In this document: piece after piece, positions 34,814-44,373 of the stretch
Position numbering within the stretch: the first letter of the stretch is position 1
How the letters are laid out: every line of letters begins with the position of its first letter
Source: Acetobacter orientalis
GTDB lineage: Bacteria > Pseudomonadota > Alphaproteobacteria > Acetobacterales > Acetobacteraceae
Length of the DNA: 64,000 nt
Direction of reading: 5' to 3'
Assembly (NCBI RefSeq): GCF_000963965.1
Contig: NZ_BAMX01000014.1
Location: forward strand, 186,001 to 250,000
Position numbers and translations under genes: made by a program
The notes under the pieces: model-generated
Told to the model about the DNA's origin: nothing
The model's database searches: none
Seen by the model: the letters and a program-made list of their open reading frames with translations, nothing else

Positions 34814-35096
34814 TTTAACGCGGTCAGCGTTTTACGTGCGTGGAGTGTAGAGCAAAGACTGTTTCAAAAATTTTGTAGGCAGGCGGGCAGATGAGAGGCT
34901 CTCTACCAGTGTGGTATGCCGTAGTGGGGGCCGATTGGGGCTAGGGCACACCAGATAAGTGCCAGTTCTGTTTTGCAGGATTTTTGAAAAAGCCTTTGTC
35001 GTTTATGCCGTACTGGCTATGGCGGCAGATAAAGCAAAAACCTTACGGTTACGGGCCGTAGGGCCAACGATGGTTTGACGGAGTTAGGCAGAAAAA
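34814..35096. other. Intergenic region, no gene seen
   Basis: With the hairpin, this makes a gap of about 320 bases before the N-formylglutamate amidohydrolase gene. It should contain that operon's promoter. I see no RNA gene or repeat in it. Confidence 0.5.
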
Positions 35097-35912
35097 ATGG
35101 TTGAAGCAGCACCCCATGCGGCCCCATGCGTTGCAGTTTTTGGCACGGATGGGGGTAGCCCGTTTGTGCTGGTGAGCGACCACGCCGGGCAAGCTATCCC
35201 GCCAGATTTGGGAGATTTAGGGTTAAGTGCCGCAGAGCGCGCCCGCCACATTGGGTGGGACATTGGGATAGACGGCGTAGGCCGTGCTTTAAGCCAAAAA
35301 TTGCAGTGCGTGCTGATAGAGCAGGTTTATTCTCGGCTTGTTATTGATAGCAACCGCGCACCGGGGCACCCCACGTCTATTGTCGAGCAAAGCGATGGTA
35401 CGGTTGTGCCTGCCAACACAGGGCTGAGTGCGGCCCAGCGTGCCCAGCGTGAAAACACCATTTTGCACCCCTACCACGCCCGTATTACCCAAGAGCTAGA
35501 CCAGCGGCTGCAAGCCCGGCGGCCTACGGTAGTGGTGGCCTTGCACAGTTTTACCCCACAAATGAAAGGGGTGGCGCGCCCATGGCATGTTGGACTTTTG
35601 CATAACCATGATGACCGGCTGGCGCGTATTTTAATAGATTTACTGCGGCAAGAAGGGCTGTGTGTAGGCGATAACGAGCCATATGCTCTAACCAATACGT
35701 CTGACTACACTATTCCCAAACATGGTGAGCAGCGTGGCCTGCCGCATGTAGAAATTGAAATACGCCAAGATCTGATAACCCAGCCCGCAGGGCAGCAAGA
35801 ATGGGCAGACCGTCTGGCCCGCTTGTTGCCACTGGCATGGGCTGAATTTTGCCGCCAGCATGGGGGCGCGCCGTCTTCTCCTTCTACTTGCCAAACAGAG
35901 GCCGCATTATGA
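35097..35912 (+). CDS. N-formylglutamate amidohydrolase family protein
   Basis: This 271-residue protein matches the FGase family: 'FVLVSDHAGQAIPPDL', 'HIGWDIGIDGVGRALS', 'YSRLVIDSNRAPG', 'VVALHSFTPQM', 'GLLHNHDDRLA' and 'HVEIEIRQDLI'. The family removes formyl groups from N-formylglutamate in histidine breakdown, but stand-alone homologues with other N-formyl substrates are common. No hut genes are nearby, so the actual substrate is uncertain. It heads an aroE–coaE–dnaQ run and overlaps aroE by ATGA. Confidence 0.88.
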   Translation: MVEAAPHAAPCVAVFGTDGGSPFVLVSDHAGQAIPPDLGDLGLSAAERARHIGWDIGIDGVGRALSQKLQCVLIEQVYSRLVIDSNRAPGHPTSIVEQSDGTVVPANTGLSAAQRAQRENTILHPYHARITQELDQRLQARRPTVVVALHSFTPQMKGVARPWHVGLLHNHDDRLARILIDLLRQEGLCVGDNEPYALTNTSDYTIPKHGEQRGLPHVEIEIRQDLITQPAGQQEWADRLARLLPLAWAEFCRQHGGAPSSPSTCQTEAAL

Positions 35913-36778
35913 GTGATATGACCCCCCAAGCCCTGCTGCCGCGGCAAATTATAACAGGTAAAGCGCGGTTAGCGGGTGTGTTGGGGTGGCCTGTTTCGCA
36001 TTCGCGCTCACCGCTTTTGCATAATTATTGGCTGGCACGGTACGGCATAGATGGTGCGTATGTGCCACTACCCGTAGCCCCTGCACAGTTTGCTGAGGCT
36101 GTGCACGGCTTGCAAGCAGCCGGGTTTAGGGGCGCAAACGTAACCATACCGCATAAAGAGGCGGCTTACGCGCTTGCCACAGAGCTAGACCACACCGCCC
36201 AGCGGGCAGGGGCCGTTAATACTCTTATTTTTGAAGCGAACGGCGCTATTCGGGGGCTTTCAACCGATGGGGATGGTTTTGTGGCCAGCATGGAAAGCGC
36301 TGGCCATAAACCACAGGGTAAAGCCCTGCTGCTTGGGGCCGGAGGGGCGGCCCGCTCTGTTGCGGCTGCCTTGCAAGATAGGGGTTTGCATGTTGCGGTA
36401 ACCAACCGCACAGACGCCCGTGCTCATGCTTTGGCTGAGGCCTTGCCGGGCCTAGATGTAGTGCCGTGGGCCATGTGGGAGCAACAGCTTGGCGCTTATA
36501 GCTTGCTGGTTAATACCACGTCTTTGGGTATGGAAGGCGGGCCAGACCCTATGTTCCGCCCCTCATTGCACCATGCAGCCCCGCATTTGGTGGTAGCCGA
36601 TATTGTGTATGTACCCCGCATAACCCCCTTATTGGCCGAAGCCGAGCAAAAAGGGCTTAAAACAGTGGAGGGGCTTGGCATGTTGCTGCACCAAGCCCGT
36701 TTGGGTTTTAGAGAGTGGTTTGGCCAAGACCCAGAGGTTGATGCTGGGCTTGAGGCTTATGTACGGGCCAGCCTGTAA
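35909..36778 (+). CDS. aroE: Shikimate dehydrogenase
   Basis: AroE reduces 3-dehydroshikimate to shikimate with NADPH. The 289-residue protein shows 'GWPVSHSRSPLLHNYWL', 'GANVTIPHKEAAY' with the catalytic Lys, 'AVNTLIF', 'STDGDGFVASM', 'LLLGAGGAARSVAAAL', 'VTNRTDARA' and 'LVNTTSLGM'. ATG 35909 overlaps the preceding stop as ATGA, indicating translational coupling; an upstream in-frame GTG/ATG would run inside the previous gene. Confidence 0.95.
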   Translation: MSDMTPQALLPRQIITGKARLAGVLGWPVSHSRSPLLHNYWLARYGIDGAYVPLPVAPAQFAEAVHGLQAAGFRGANVTIPHKEAAYALATELDHTAQRAGAVNTLIFEANGAIRGLSTDGDGFVASMESAGHKPQGKALLLGAGGAARSVAAALQDRGLHVAVTNRTDARAHALAEALPGLDVVPWAMWEQQLGAYSLLVNTTSLGMEGGPDPMFRPSLHHAAPHLVVADIVYVPRITPLLAEAEQKGLKTVEGLGMLLHQARLGFREWFGQDPEVDAGLEAYVRASL

Positions 36779-36833
36779 CCTGCCCCGCAGCTATACGGCA
36801 TGCTAGGGTAACATACGTTTGGGGAGAGCCATA

Positions 36834-37472
36834 ATGTGCACCACGCAAAGGGGTGTAAGCCCTTTACCCCCAGCCCGTGGTGGTATGCGCATTTTGGGTT
36901 TAACCGGGGGTATGGGCATGGGCAAAAGCACGGTAGCGGCCATGTTGGCCCGTGCGGGCCTGCCTGTGTTTGATGCCGATGCCACCGTACGCAGCTTACA
37001 GGCCGAGAACGGTGCTGCTTTGCCCGCCATTGCACGTTTGGTGCCCAGTGCTGTGCATAATGGCCACCTAGACCGTGCTGTTTTACGGCAGGCCGTGGTC
37101 ACGCAGCCGGGTGTGTTGCGGCAGCTTGAGCGTATTATGCACCCCATGGTATGGGCTGCGCGTAACCGTTTTTTAGCCCATTACCGGCACATTGGTACGC
37201 CGTGGGTGGTGCTGGATGTGCCGTTACTGTTTGAAGCCGGGGGCAACAGGCTGTGCGATTATGTGATGGTTGTTTCTGCCCCACCGTGGGTGCAGGCTGC
37301 CCGTGTGGCAAAACGGCGCAACGTGCCCGTGGCAGAGGCCCGTAAACTGATAGCGCGGCAAATGCCAGATGCCCGCAAGCGGCTGTTGGCGGATATAGTA
37401 ATTGAAACAGGTGTACCATTTGCCCAAACGCAGCGGCAGGTGCGCACCTTACTCAGGGTTTTAAAGGCATGA
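36834..37472 (+). CDS. coaE: Dephospho-CoA kinase
   Basis: CoaE phosphorylates dephospho-CoA, the last step of coenzyme A synthesis. The P-loop is 'LTGGMGMGKSTVAAML', followed by 'VFDADATVRSL', 'HPMVWAARN', 'VVLDVPLLFEAGGN' and 'AAGRVAKR'-like lid sequence. GGGGAGAG at 36821–36828 is well spaced from ATG 36834, giving 212 residues. ATG 36885 (MRILGLTGG) gives the conserved core directly but has a weaker site. The next gene, dnaQ, overlaps it by ATGA. Confidence 0.93.
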   Translation: MCTTQRGVSPLPPARGGMRILGLTGGMGMGKSTVAAMLARAGLPVFDADATVRSLQAENGAALPAIARLVPSAVHNGHLDRAVLRQAVVTQPGVLRQLERIMHPMVWAARNRFLAHYRHIGTPWVVLDVPLLFEAGGNRLCDYVMVVSAPPWVQAARVAKRRNVPVAEARKLIARQMPDARKRLLADIVIETGVPFAQTQRQVRTLLRVLKA

Positions 37473-38143
37473 AACGCTCTATTCTGTTTGATACGGAAAC
37501 CACCGGCCTTGACCCAGCCACCGGGGATAGGGTGATTGAAATTGCAGCCCTTGAACTGATAGGCGACCTGCCAACAGGTAATAATTTTCATGTGTTGATA
37601 GACCCTGAGCGCGATATTCCGGAAGAAGCAACACGCGTACATGGCTTTACGCTGGCAGACCTTGAAGGTAAGCCGAAGTTTGCCGAGGTGGCCAGCGCGT
37701 TTTTAGCGTTTATTGGCGATGATGAACTGATTGCCCATAACGCCCGCTTTGACTTTGGCTTTGTGAATGCCGAGCTAAAACGGGCAGGCCATAAGCCATT
37801 AGATATGGCCCGCATGGTAGATACGCTGGATATGGCGCGTGAGCGCTTTCCGGGCATGCCAAATAGTTTGGACGCGCTGTGCCGCCGCTTTGGGGTCGAT
37901 CTATCTGCCCGTACAACCCACAACGCTTTGCTAGACTGTAAATTGCTGGCCGATGTGTATGTGGAGCTTATGGGGGGCCGCCAGCACGGCCTTGGTTTGG
38001 TGGCAGAAGGCGGGCAGGCCCCTAGTGTTGTCTACCAAGGCCCAAGCCAGCGCCGTGTTGTGCGGGTTGTGCCAACCCCGGCCGAACTGGCAGCGCATAC
38101 CGCCTTTGTTGATAAGCTGAGCGACCCTGTGTGGAAAGCGTAA
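37469..38143 (+). CDS. dnaQ: DNA polymerase III subunit epsilon (proofreading exonuclease)
   Basis: DnaQ is the 3'-5' DEDDh exonuclease of the replicative polymerase. The 224-residue protein has Exo I 'LFDTETTGLDP' with Asp/Glu, Exo II 'LIAHNARFDFGFVN', and Exo III 'TTHNALLDCKLLADVY' with His and Asp. After residue 185 comes a C-terminal tail that would bind the polymerase α subunit. It overlaps coaE by four bases. The coaE–dnaQ pairing is common in alphaproteobacteria. Confidence 0.95.
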   Translation: MKRSILFDTETTGLDPATGDRVIEIAALELIGDLPTGNNFHVLIDPERDIPEEATRVHGFTLADLEGKPKFAEVASAFLAFIGDDELIAHNARFDFGFVNAELKRAGHKPLDMARMVDTLDMARERFPGMPNSLDALCRRFGVDLSARTTHNALLDCKLLADVYVELMGGRQHGLGLVAEGGQAPSVVYQGPSQRRVVRVVPTPAELAAHTAFVDKLSDPVWKA

Positions 38144-38298
38144 CGGTTCCCTTAAGTACTATTTTTTGTGCTAAGCGATATTTGTGAGAACTGTCGTGTT
38201 TCTTCTTTGTGCAAAACATGTCACAAGTGTCAGATAGAGTTATTGACCGTTTATGGAATGGCAACATTCTGTCTTAGTGTAACGTAAGGAGCCTTTTG

Positions 38299-38823
38299 AT
38301 GCGTTCTGCATCTGTTCGCGTTTTTGCTGCCGTGGCGCTGGGTAGCATTTGGTCCCTTACTGCCTGCGCTCAGTCTCCCCTTGGGCCGGTAACGGGTGAG
38401 GTCTCTTTCCACACCCATTCGGCAGACCTTGGGGTTGGTTATACCTGGGGGCAGGGTACACTTACATATGGTGGTCGTTCTTACCCCTTTACTATCAAAG
38501 GGGCAGCGGCAGCGGCCATTGGCTATTCCAGCGGTGTTAGCGTTGGCAAAGTTTACAACTTGCAGCGCGTAGAAGACTTTGCTGGCACGTTCTGGGCTTT
38601 AACGGGTGAGGCAACAGTGGGCCGTGGCGTAAGCGGCGTCTTGATGGAAAACGATAACGGTGTGCGTATTCGCCTAGATTACACCCGTAGCGGGGCACGC
38701 TTTGCGGCATCGCCAGAGCGTTTGACGATCAAGCTTGACCAAACCGCGTCAAAACCCTTGCCTGCTGCTTCTAAAACGAGCGTAACGCAAAAAACGTCCG
38801 TACCAGCGCCGCAAAAGCTGTAA
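38299..38823 (+). CDS. Exported or lipoprotein-like hypothetical protein
   Basis: A 174-residue protein with a signal peptide ending in a lipobox-like 'WSLTACAQ'. The mature part is β-rich: 'GEVSFHTHSADLGVGYTWGQ', 'TLTYGGRSYPFTIKG', 'LTGEATVGRGVSGVLMEND', 'VRIRLDYTRSG'. The tail is Lys/Ser/Thr-rich. AAGGAG at 38286–38291 supports ATG 38299. The family is not recognised with certainty. It is monocistronic and ends at a terminator. Confidence 0.7.
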   Translation: MRSASVRVFAAVALGSIWSLTACAQSPLGPVTGEVSFHTHSADLGVGYTWGQGTLTYGGRSYPFTIKGAAAAAIGYSSGVSVGKVYNLQRVEDFAGTFWALTGEATVGRGVSGVLMENDNGVRIRLDYTRSGARFAASPERLTIKLDQTASKPLPAASKTSVTQKTSVPAPQKL

Positions 38824-38833
38824 TTGCTAAAAA

Positions 38834-38880
38834 GAGGGGCTGTGTTGCCCCTCACGGCTTGCTGTTTTTACACAAGCCGT
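38834..38880. terminator. Tandem hairpins between convergent genes
   Basis: GAGGGGC/GCCCCTC (38834–38853, 6-base loop) is directly followed by ACGGCTTG/CAAGCCGT (38854–38880) with a T-rich loop. Both lie between the stop codons of convergent genes. Confidence 0.6.
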
Positions 38881-40049
38881 TAGCTACGGTGTGCCGGACT
38901 GTGCACGCGGTTGGTTTTTTGGGCTTGGCCCAAAAGTAGCCTAACGGTTTTATTGAGCACGTTTTCTTCTTCAAATAATTCTAACGCTCTTTTGCGCCCC
39001 GCAGCCCCCATGCGCCTGCGTAAGGCTGGGTTAAGCGTAAGGGTACGCAGGGCAGCGGCCAACGGGGCCACTGTGTTTGCGGGCACGAGCAAGCCAGTTT
39101 GGTTATGCACGACTTGCTCACGCGGGCCGCGTATTTCTGTGCTGACAACAGGCAGTTCTGTCAGCATGGCTTCAATAATAGACATGGGCAGCCCTTCAAA
39201 ATGGCTGGGTAGTGTAAAAATATCGGCTGCGGCCAGTAGGGCTGGAATGTCGCTGCGGTAGCCAAGGCATTTTAGCCGAGAGCCAAGGGCTGCACGCGCT
39301 TTATGAAAACAGGCATCAAGCGAACTCCCGTGGTCGGATTGTAGGCGCTCGCCTACAATCCAAAGTTCAGCTTGGGGCACGCTTTCCATGGCCGCGAGCA
39401 GCTCTGGGTAGCCTTTATGCCGCACTAAACGAGAGACGGCGATAATAACAGGCGTTGTTTCTTCTGTGTCTAACTCGGCCCGTATGCGCGCGCGGGTTGC
39501 GGCATCTGGTTTAAAAAGGGTGCTACTGCGGCCATTACCTATGGCTACCGGGTGGGGGTGAATATGCAGGCGGCGGGCGTCTTCTGCTTCTTCTTGCGAC
39601 ACGGTAAGGTACAGGTTTGTTAAGTGGCCGCAGAGCTTCTCAAGTATAAGAGAAAGACGTTGCCGGGCTTTAGAGCTGGGTTGGTTAAACAAAAAGCCGT
39701 GGCACGTATAAGCAATGCACGGCACGCCACAGAGTTTGGCCGCAACACGTGCCAAAATGCCAGAAATGGGCATGTGAGCGTGTACCATATCGGGCTTTTC
39801 GCGCTTTATAAGGCGCAGGAGCGCCCAAAACGCTTTTGCCTGCCCAAGGGGGGCGTAAGAACGCACAAACGGTACAGTTTCTACCCGAAAGCCTTCGGCG
39901 CGGGTTTGGGCCACCAGTGGGCCATCGGCACAAACACCCACAACCTCGTGCCCTTGGGCGCGGAGGGCACGCATAAGCGGCAAGACAAAATGTGTCAGTG
40001 AAAAATCGACATTGGTGATTTCAAGAATTTTCACCTTTGCCTCATTCAC
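38880..40049 (-). CDS. Glycosyltransferase, GT4 family
   Basis: This 389-residue GT-B glycosyltransferase has an N-terminal acceptor domain ('FVLPLMRALRAQGHEVVGVC', 'DMVHAHMPISGILAR', 'CHGFLFNQ') and a C-terminal Glycos_transf_1 domain. The latter has 'IIAVSRLVRHKGYPELLAAM', 'LGYRSDIPALLAAADIF', 'PSHFEGLPMSIIEAM' (the E-x7-E donor motif) and 'GLLVPANTVAPLAAAL'. It probably transfers a sugar from a nucleotide donor in polysaccharide assembly. It overlaps the heparinase-like gene by eight bases, indicating one operon. Confidence 0.9.
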   Translation of the reverse strand: MNEAKVKILEITNVDFSLTHFVLPLMRALRAQGHEVVGVCADGPLVAQTRAEGFRVETVPFVRSYAPLGQAKAFWALLRLIKREKPDMVHAHMPISGILARVAAKLCGVPCIAYTCHGFLFNQPSSKARQRLSLILEKLCGHLTNLYLTVSQEEAEDARRLHIHPHPVAIGNGRSSTLFKPDAATRARIRAELDTEETTPVIIAVSRLVRHKGYPELLAAMESVPQAELWIVGERLQSDHGSSLDACFHKARAALGSRLKCLGYRSDIPALLAAADIFTLPSHFEGLPMSIIEAMLTELPVVSTEIRGPREQVVHNQTGLLVPANTVAPLAAALRTLTLNPALRRRMGAAGRKRALELFEEENVLNKTVRLLLGQAQKTNRVHSPAHRS

Positions 40050-42168
40050 TCACAAGGGACAGGGCCCAGCGCACAGGGGGGCAGGGCATGGGTTGGTTGG
40101 CGAGTTGTTGCGCTAATGGCAGGGGGGAGGACACTTCTTCTGCTGCCGCTGCACGGGCTTCTTCTACGCGGCGGGCTTGGCGGGCTGCGGCTTCTTCTGC
40201 GCGGGCTTGTTCTGCAAACAGAGTGTCTGTTGTACCGGGGTTTGTGCGCTCAGCGGTATAGTGCAGGTGCACAACCCCACCTAGCAGGGTGGGTACGCTA
40301 TCTGCCGGGGGAGGGTCACGCGGTATGGGTGCGTAGTCATCTTCTTCCACCATAGGGGCAGGCTCTGCGGTGTAATGCTCTTCTTGCAGTTGGGTGTGGG
40401 AGAGGTCTGCTTCTTCGTAGGTTTCGGGCTGTGTATAGGTGGTGTAGCTTTCAGCCTCGGGTGCGGAGTAGAATTCTGGGGTGTGCTCTGCTTGCAGGTT
40501 ATCTTCGGGCGTTGTGCTCAGTTGCTGCTCTTCCACCAGATAGGCAGCTTGCTCAGTACCATCTGCTGTAAGGTCAGCCTCGCCGGGTTCGTGCTCTGTG
40601 TGCTCTGTGTCTTCGGTGATTGGGCTGGGTTGTGGCACAATGGGAGTGAGCACAATCTGGCGGGTAGGGGCACGGTGTGGGCCGCCCAGATACACGCTTT
40701 CTTCTATGGTTGCGTGGGCATCGGACTGGAAAAGCCAGCTTTCTTCTTCGGTATAAAGTAAAAAGCCGTTTTCGGTCTGCTCTATAGTAACATCGGGGTG
40801 GAGGTGAAAGCGCACGCAAAAATCTGTACGGGTGCCGCCGGGCAAGGTTTCTTCACCGCGCAGGGTTTGCCCGTCTGGGCCAAGATAGAGCTGGCGCATA
40901 TAGGTGCCGCCGCCGTGCTGGGCGTAGCCGTCGTGCGTCATATGGAGCCAGTGCGCACCATCTTGTGTGGTGTGGTGGCGGGTTACTTGGGGGCGGCGGG
41001 TTACGTGGCCCGCTTTATTAAGATCTATGGGCGAGAGGTCTTTAAATTCCAGTACCGAATGGGCCGCGGCTTGCCTAAGGGCCTCTGCCCAGCCGCGTTG
41101 TATGCTGGAGCCACAATTAACGATAATGCGCTGCTTGCCAGATGAAAACTCGAAAGACAGCATGCCCGCATGGGCGGTGCTGTCAAACCCCGTTGGGGCA
41201 ACGCTGCCAGCATCTGCCAAAAGCAGGGTACGGCCACTGGCAAGGCGCATATAGCCGCTATCTGCAATGCTTGCAGCGATAACATTACTACGTGAGGCAC
41301 GGCTGATAATATGAGCCACCCAAGGGGCTTCTCGGGCCATGCTACCGTTAAAAATCATCAGTCCGCCATCATTATGCCGCATGGCGCGCAACACCAGTGT
41401 TGCCCGGTTGCAAACGCTCATGAGCGAACTGGGAAGCGGTAGATGTGCAATTTGCAGAATACTGGTAATTTCTGCCATTTCTCGCACGGCCTGAAACTGG
41501 TTTTCAGGGTTGCGGGTTTTATGGCTGCCATCTGGTAAAAACTGATTATTTATTGTCTCATCAATCAGCTTTAAAAAACGGCTTAAAAAATCTGGTTGGT
41601 CTGGAATAGCAACAGCAACGCTGAGCAGCCCCTTAAGGGCTGTAAGGGCGCGCCACCCTTCTGCCCCTTCTGGCATAAGGGCAATAATGGAACGCCCTTC
41701 CATAATAAGGGCGGCCATAAGGGTTTGGCGGAAGTGGTCATCTGCCGTGGCGGCAAAAAAGTCGTAGTAAGACAGCCACGCGGCAAGGCGCGCACCAGTA
41801 ATGGCCGGGTCTGACACAGGCCGTTCTGAGGCGGGAATGCTAATCCATGTTGCCACCAGACTACGGGCTTTAACGCGGGCAGATTCTGCCCCGAGTTCCC
41901 GCAGGTCGCGCAGCCAGCCAAAACCTTGCAGCCACTCCCGGTAGGGTTGTGGCCAGTTTGGGCTGTCCCACTGGCCGTGGTGCAGTGGGTGTGCCACCCC
42001 TTCAAAAAAAGCCTGATTACGCACAAGGCGCTCACCGACTGCCGGGTTGCCAGGCCAAGGGTCTCGTAATGTTTGTGCCGGAGCAGTTGGCACACGCCCA
42101 AAACCCCCTAAGGGGTTGCGCATAGCAAAGGTAAGGCGGGCTTCACGGGTCCAGCGGCGCAGTGACAT
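40042..42168 (-). CDS. Heparinase II/III family protein with long acidic tail
   Basis: A 708-residue protein. Residues about 1–500 have the heparinase II/III layout: an α-toroid ('WLQGFGWLRDLRELG', 'LPDGSHKTRNPENQF', 'HNDGGLMIFNGS') and a β-domain ('LLADAGSVAPTGFDSTAHAG', 'MLSFEFSSGKQRIIVNCG'). The family cleaves uronate-containing polysaccharides, though in this rsmB–rpe–heparinase context the substrate is unknown. Residues about 510–690 are a Glu/Thr/Tyr/Pro-rich tail unlike a folded domain, ending with an Arg/Ala/Glu helix. No signal peptide is evident. The tail looks lineage-specific. Confidence 0.88.
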   Translation of the reverse strand: MSLRRWTREARLTFAMRNPLGGFGRVPTAPAQTLRDPWPGNPAVGERLVRNQAFFEGVAHPLHHGQWDSPNWPQPYREWLQGFGWLRDLRELGAESARVKARSLVATWISIPASERPVSDPAITGARLAAWLSYYDFFAATADDHFRQTLMAALIMEGRSIIALMPEGAEGWRALTALKGLLSVAVAIPDQPDFLSRFLKLIDETINNQFLPDGSHKTRNPENQFQAVREMAEITSILQIAHLPLPSSLMSVCNRATLVLRAMRHNDGGLMIFNGSMAREAPWVAHIISRASRSNVIAASIADSGYMRLASGRTLLLADAGSVAPTGFDSTAHAGMLSFEFSSGKQRIIVNCGSSIQRGWAEALRQAAAHSVLEFKDLSPIDLNKAGHVTRRPQVTRHHTTQDGAHWLHMTHDGYAQHGGGTYMRQLYLGPDGQTLRGEETLPGGTRTDFCVRFHLHPDVTIEQTENGFLLYTEEESWLFQSDAHATIEESVYLGGPHRAPTRQIVLTPIVPQPSPITEDTEHTEHEPGEADLTADGTEQAAYLVEEQQLSTTPEDNLQAEHTPEFYSAPEAESYTTYTQPETYEEADLSHTQLQEEHYTAEPAPMVEEDDYAPIPRDPPPADSVPTLLGGVVHLHYTAERTNPGTTDTLFAEQARAEEAAARQARRVEEARAAAAEEVSSPLPLAQQLANQPMPCPPVRWALSLVSE

Positions 42169-42259
42169 TAGGCAGTATTGGCTCCGGGGCTAGAGGGTGG
42201 CAGGGCGTTGGGTGCTGTAAGGAAACACCTTTGTAAAATGGTGGGCAAAGTGCAAGCGT

Positions 42260-42931
42260 TTAGGGGGTGTTTTCCGGTCTAAGGGCTGCTATGGCGGCTT
42301 TATAGTCGGGTTTTGCGTAAATAGCGCTGCCTGCAATAAGCACATCTGCCCCGGCTTTGGTGGCAAGGGGGGCGGTTGTGGCATCTATGCCGCCATCAAC
42401 GGCCAGCCGGATATCGCGCCCGGTTTGTGTAATCATATCACGCAGGCGGCTGATTTTGGGCAGTTGGCTATGTAAGAATTTTTGCCCCCCAAAGCCGGGG
42501 TTAACGCTCATAACCAGAATAACATCAACTAAATCAAGTATTTCACTAATGGCTTCTGGCGGGGTGGCGGGGCACAGCACAATGCCCGGCTTGGCCCCAA
42601 GTGCGCGAATATGCTGCAAAGAGCGGTGGGCGTGTGGGCCTGCCTCAATATGAATAAGAATATTATCGGCCCCGGCTTTGGCGAAGGCTTCAAGGTATGG
42701 GTCTGCTGGTTCAATCATCAGGTGTACGTCAAAAGGCAACTGCGTATGGGGGCGCAGGGCCTTAACAACCTGTGGGCCAAACGAAATGTTGGGCACAAAA
42801 TGGCCGTCCATAACGTCTAGGTGAATCCAGTCTGCGCCAGCGTTGGCAACGGCCTGCACCTCTTCACCCAAGCGGGCAAAGTCTGCGGCCAAGATACTGG
42901 GGGCAATGAGGGGGCGTGCTGCGGATGTCAT
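42260..42931 (-). CDS. rpe: Ribulose-phosphate 3-epimerase
   Basis: Rpe interconverts ribulose 5-phosphate and xylulose 5-phosphate in the pentose phosphate pathway, a major carbon route in acetic acid bacteria. The 223-residue TIM barrel has '[17 protein letters not shown]', '[18 protein letters not shown]', '[13 protein letters not shown]', '[13 protein letters not shown]', 'LAVDGGI' and '[13 protein letters not shown]'. ATG 42931 (MTSAARPLI) is preferred over a start 12 codons upstream. Confidence 0.95.
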   Translation of the reverse strand: MTSAARPLIAPSILAADFARLGEEVQAVANAGADWIHLDVMDGHFVPNISFGPQVVKALRPHTQLPFDVHLMIEPADPYLEAFAKAGADNILIHIEAGPHAHRSLQHIRALGAKPGIVLCPATPPEAISEILDLVDVILVMSVNPGFGGQKFLHSQLPKISRLRDMITQTGRDIRLAVDGGIDATTAPLATKAGADVLIAGSAIYAKPDYKAAIAALRPENTP

Positions 42932-42988
42932 GAGAGTGTTTATCCGCAATCCCGCAGCACGGCGCAACTGATGTTTATAGAAAAACGC

Positions 42989-44320
42989 TCAGTCTTTTGG
43001 ACGAATAAAGCGTGCAGCAAAAAAGCCGTCCATGCTGCCTTTGTCTGCCCACATACCGGGGTGGGTGCGCAACCAGCCCTCTGGGGTTAGGGCTTCGGGC
43101 AGTACGGCCAGCTCTTCTGGGGTGAAAGGGGCAGGCTGCCAGCCCATAGCCTGTGCCGCACGGGCACGGGCAGGGCCTTCTTCTTCCTGCAAGGAGCACA
43201 CGGCATAAATAAGCCGCCCGCCGGGTTTAACCATACCCATAGCGGCTTTGAGCATTTGGTCTTGCCCAGCGGTAAGGGTGTTGAGGTCTCGGGGGCGTTT
43301 AACCCACAGCACATCGGGGTGGCGGCGGGCTGTGCCGGTGGCAGAGCAGGGGGCGTCAAGCAAAATGGCGTCTTGCAGGGTGTCTGGCACCCAGCTTGTG
43401 GCATCGGCCTGCACAATTTCAACGGGGTAGGCCAGACGCTCCATATTTTCGCGCAGGCGGGTTAGGCGGTTTGGGTTTTGTTCAACAGCCGTTACGGTAG
43501 CCCCGGCTGCGGCAAGCTGTGCTGTTTTGCCGCCGGGGGCAGCGCAAAGGTCTGTCACTTTTTCGCCGGGTTGGGCATTAAGCAACCGCGCAGGCAGGGT
43601 TGCTGCGGCATCTTGTACCCAAAAAGCCCCTTCCTCATAACCTGGTAGTTCTGCCACGCGTGTGCCTGCTGGCATACGGATAGAGCCGTTGGGCAGTACA
43701 ACGCCGCCCTCTGGTGCGGTGGCGCCGGGGCGTAGGGTAAGGTCAAGCGGGGCTTCGTGGCTAATGCCACGGGCAATAGCGCGGGGTACGCCACGGCCAA
43801 GTTGGTTCCATGCTGTCCATAACCATGCGGGAATATCCAGACGGTTCTGGTCTAGCCCTTCTAGCAGGGTTGCCCCTTGGTCTGCCACTTTGCGCAATAC
43901 AGCGTTGGCCAGCCCGGTAAAGGGGGCCAGCTTACGGCGGCGCAAAAGAGATACCGTGGTGCCAACGGCAGCATGGGGTGGTGTTTCAAGAAACAAAAGC
44001 TGTGCGCAGCCCATCATCAGCGCCACGCGTACTGGCTCTGGGGGTTCTTTGCGTAAAAAAGGTTCTAGCAAAGCGCGCAGGGTGCCCATGTGCCGCAGCG
44101 TTGTGGCGGCTAGGCGGTGCGCTGCTGCGCGGTCTCTGGGGGGGGCGTTGTGGGCCGTAGCTGAGCGTGTCAGGCTATTTTCAAGCATGCGGCGGTTTTC
44201 AACCACACCGCACAGAATATCAAAGGCCACATCCCGCGTGGGGTCAGCAGGCTGGGGAGCATTTCCCTGACGGGACGTGCTGCGCTGTCTGGGTTTGCGG
44301 GGGCGGGGTTCTGCTGTCAT
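42989..44320 (-). CDS. rsmB: 16S rRNA m5C967 methyltransferase RsmB
   Basis: A 443-residue protein. The N-terminal half is a NusB-like RNA-binding domain ('DVAFDILCGVVENRRMLENS', 'AAAHRLAATTLRHMGTL'). The C-terminal half is an m5C methyltransferase: SAM-binding 'DLCAAPGGKTAQLAAAG', 'ILLDAPCSATGTARRHPDVLW' and 'LIYAVCSLQEEEGP', providing the two catalytic Cys. The start codon is ATG 44320, with a TTG just before it in frame. It lies 57 bases upstream of rpe on the same strand, the usual alphaproteobacterial order. Confidence 0.94.
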   Translation of the reverse strand: MTAEPRPRKPRQRSTSRQGNAPQPADPTRDVAFDILCGVVENRRMLENSLTRSATAHNAPPRDRAAAHRLAATTLRHMGTLRALLEPFLRKEPPEPVRVALMMGCAQLLFLETPPHAAVGTTVSLLRRRKLAPFTGLANAVLRKVADQGATLLEGLDQNRLDIPAWLWTAWNQLGRGVPRAIARGISHEAPLDLTLRPGATAPEGGVVLPNGSIRMPAGTRVAELPGYEEGAFWVQDAAATLPARLLNAQPGEKVTDLCAAPGGKTAQLAAAGATVTAVEQNPNRLTRLRENMERLAYPVEIVQADATSWVPDTLQDAILLDAPCSATGTARRHPDVLWVKRPRDLNTLTAGQDQMLKAAMGMVKPGGRLIYAVCSLQEEEGPARARAAQAMGWQPAPFTPEELAVLPEALTPEGWLRTHPGMWADKGSMDGFFAARFIRPKD

Positions 44321-44373
44321 CAACTCACTATCGGGTCTGGCAAAAATGCTACACTATTAAAGGCGCTGGTGGG

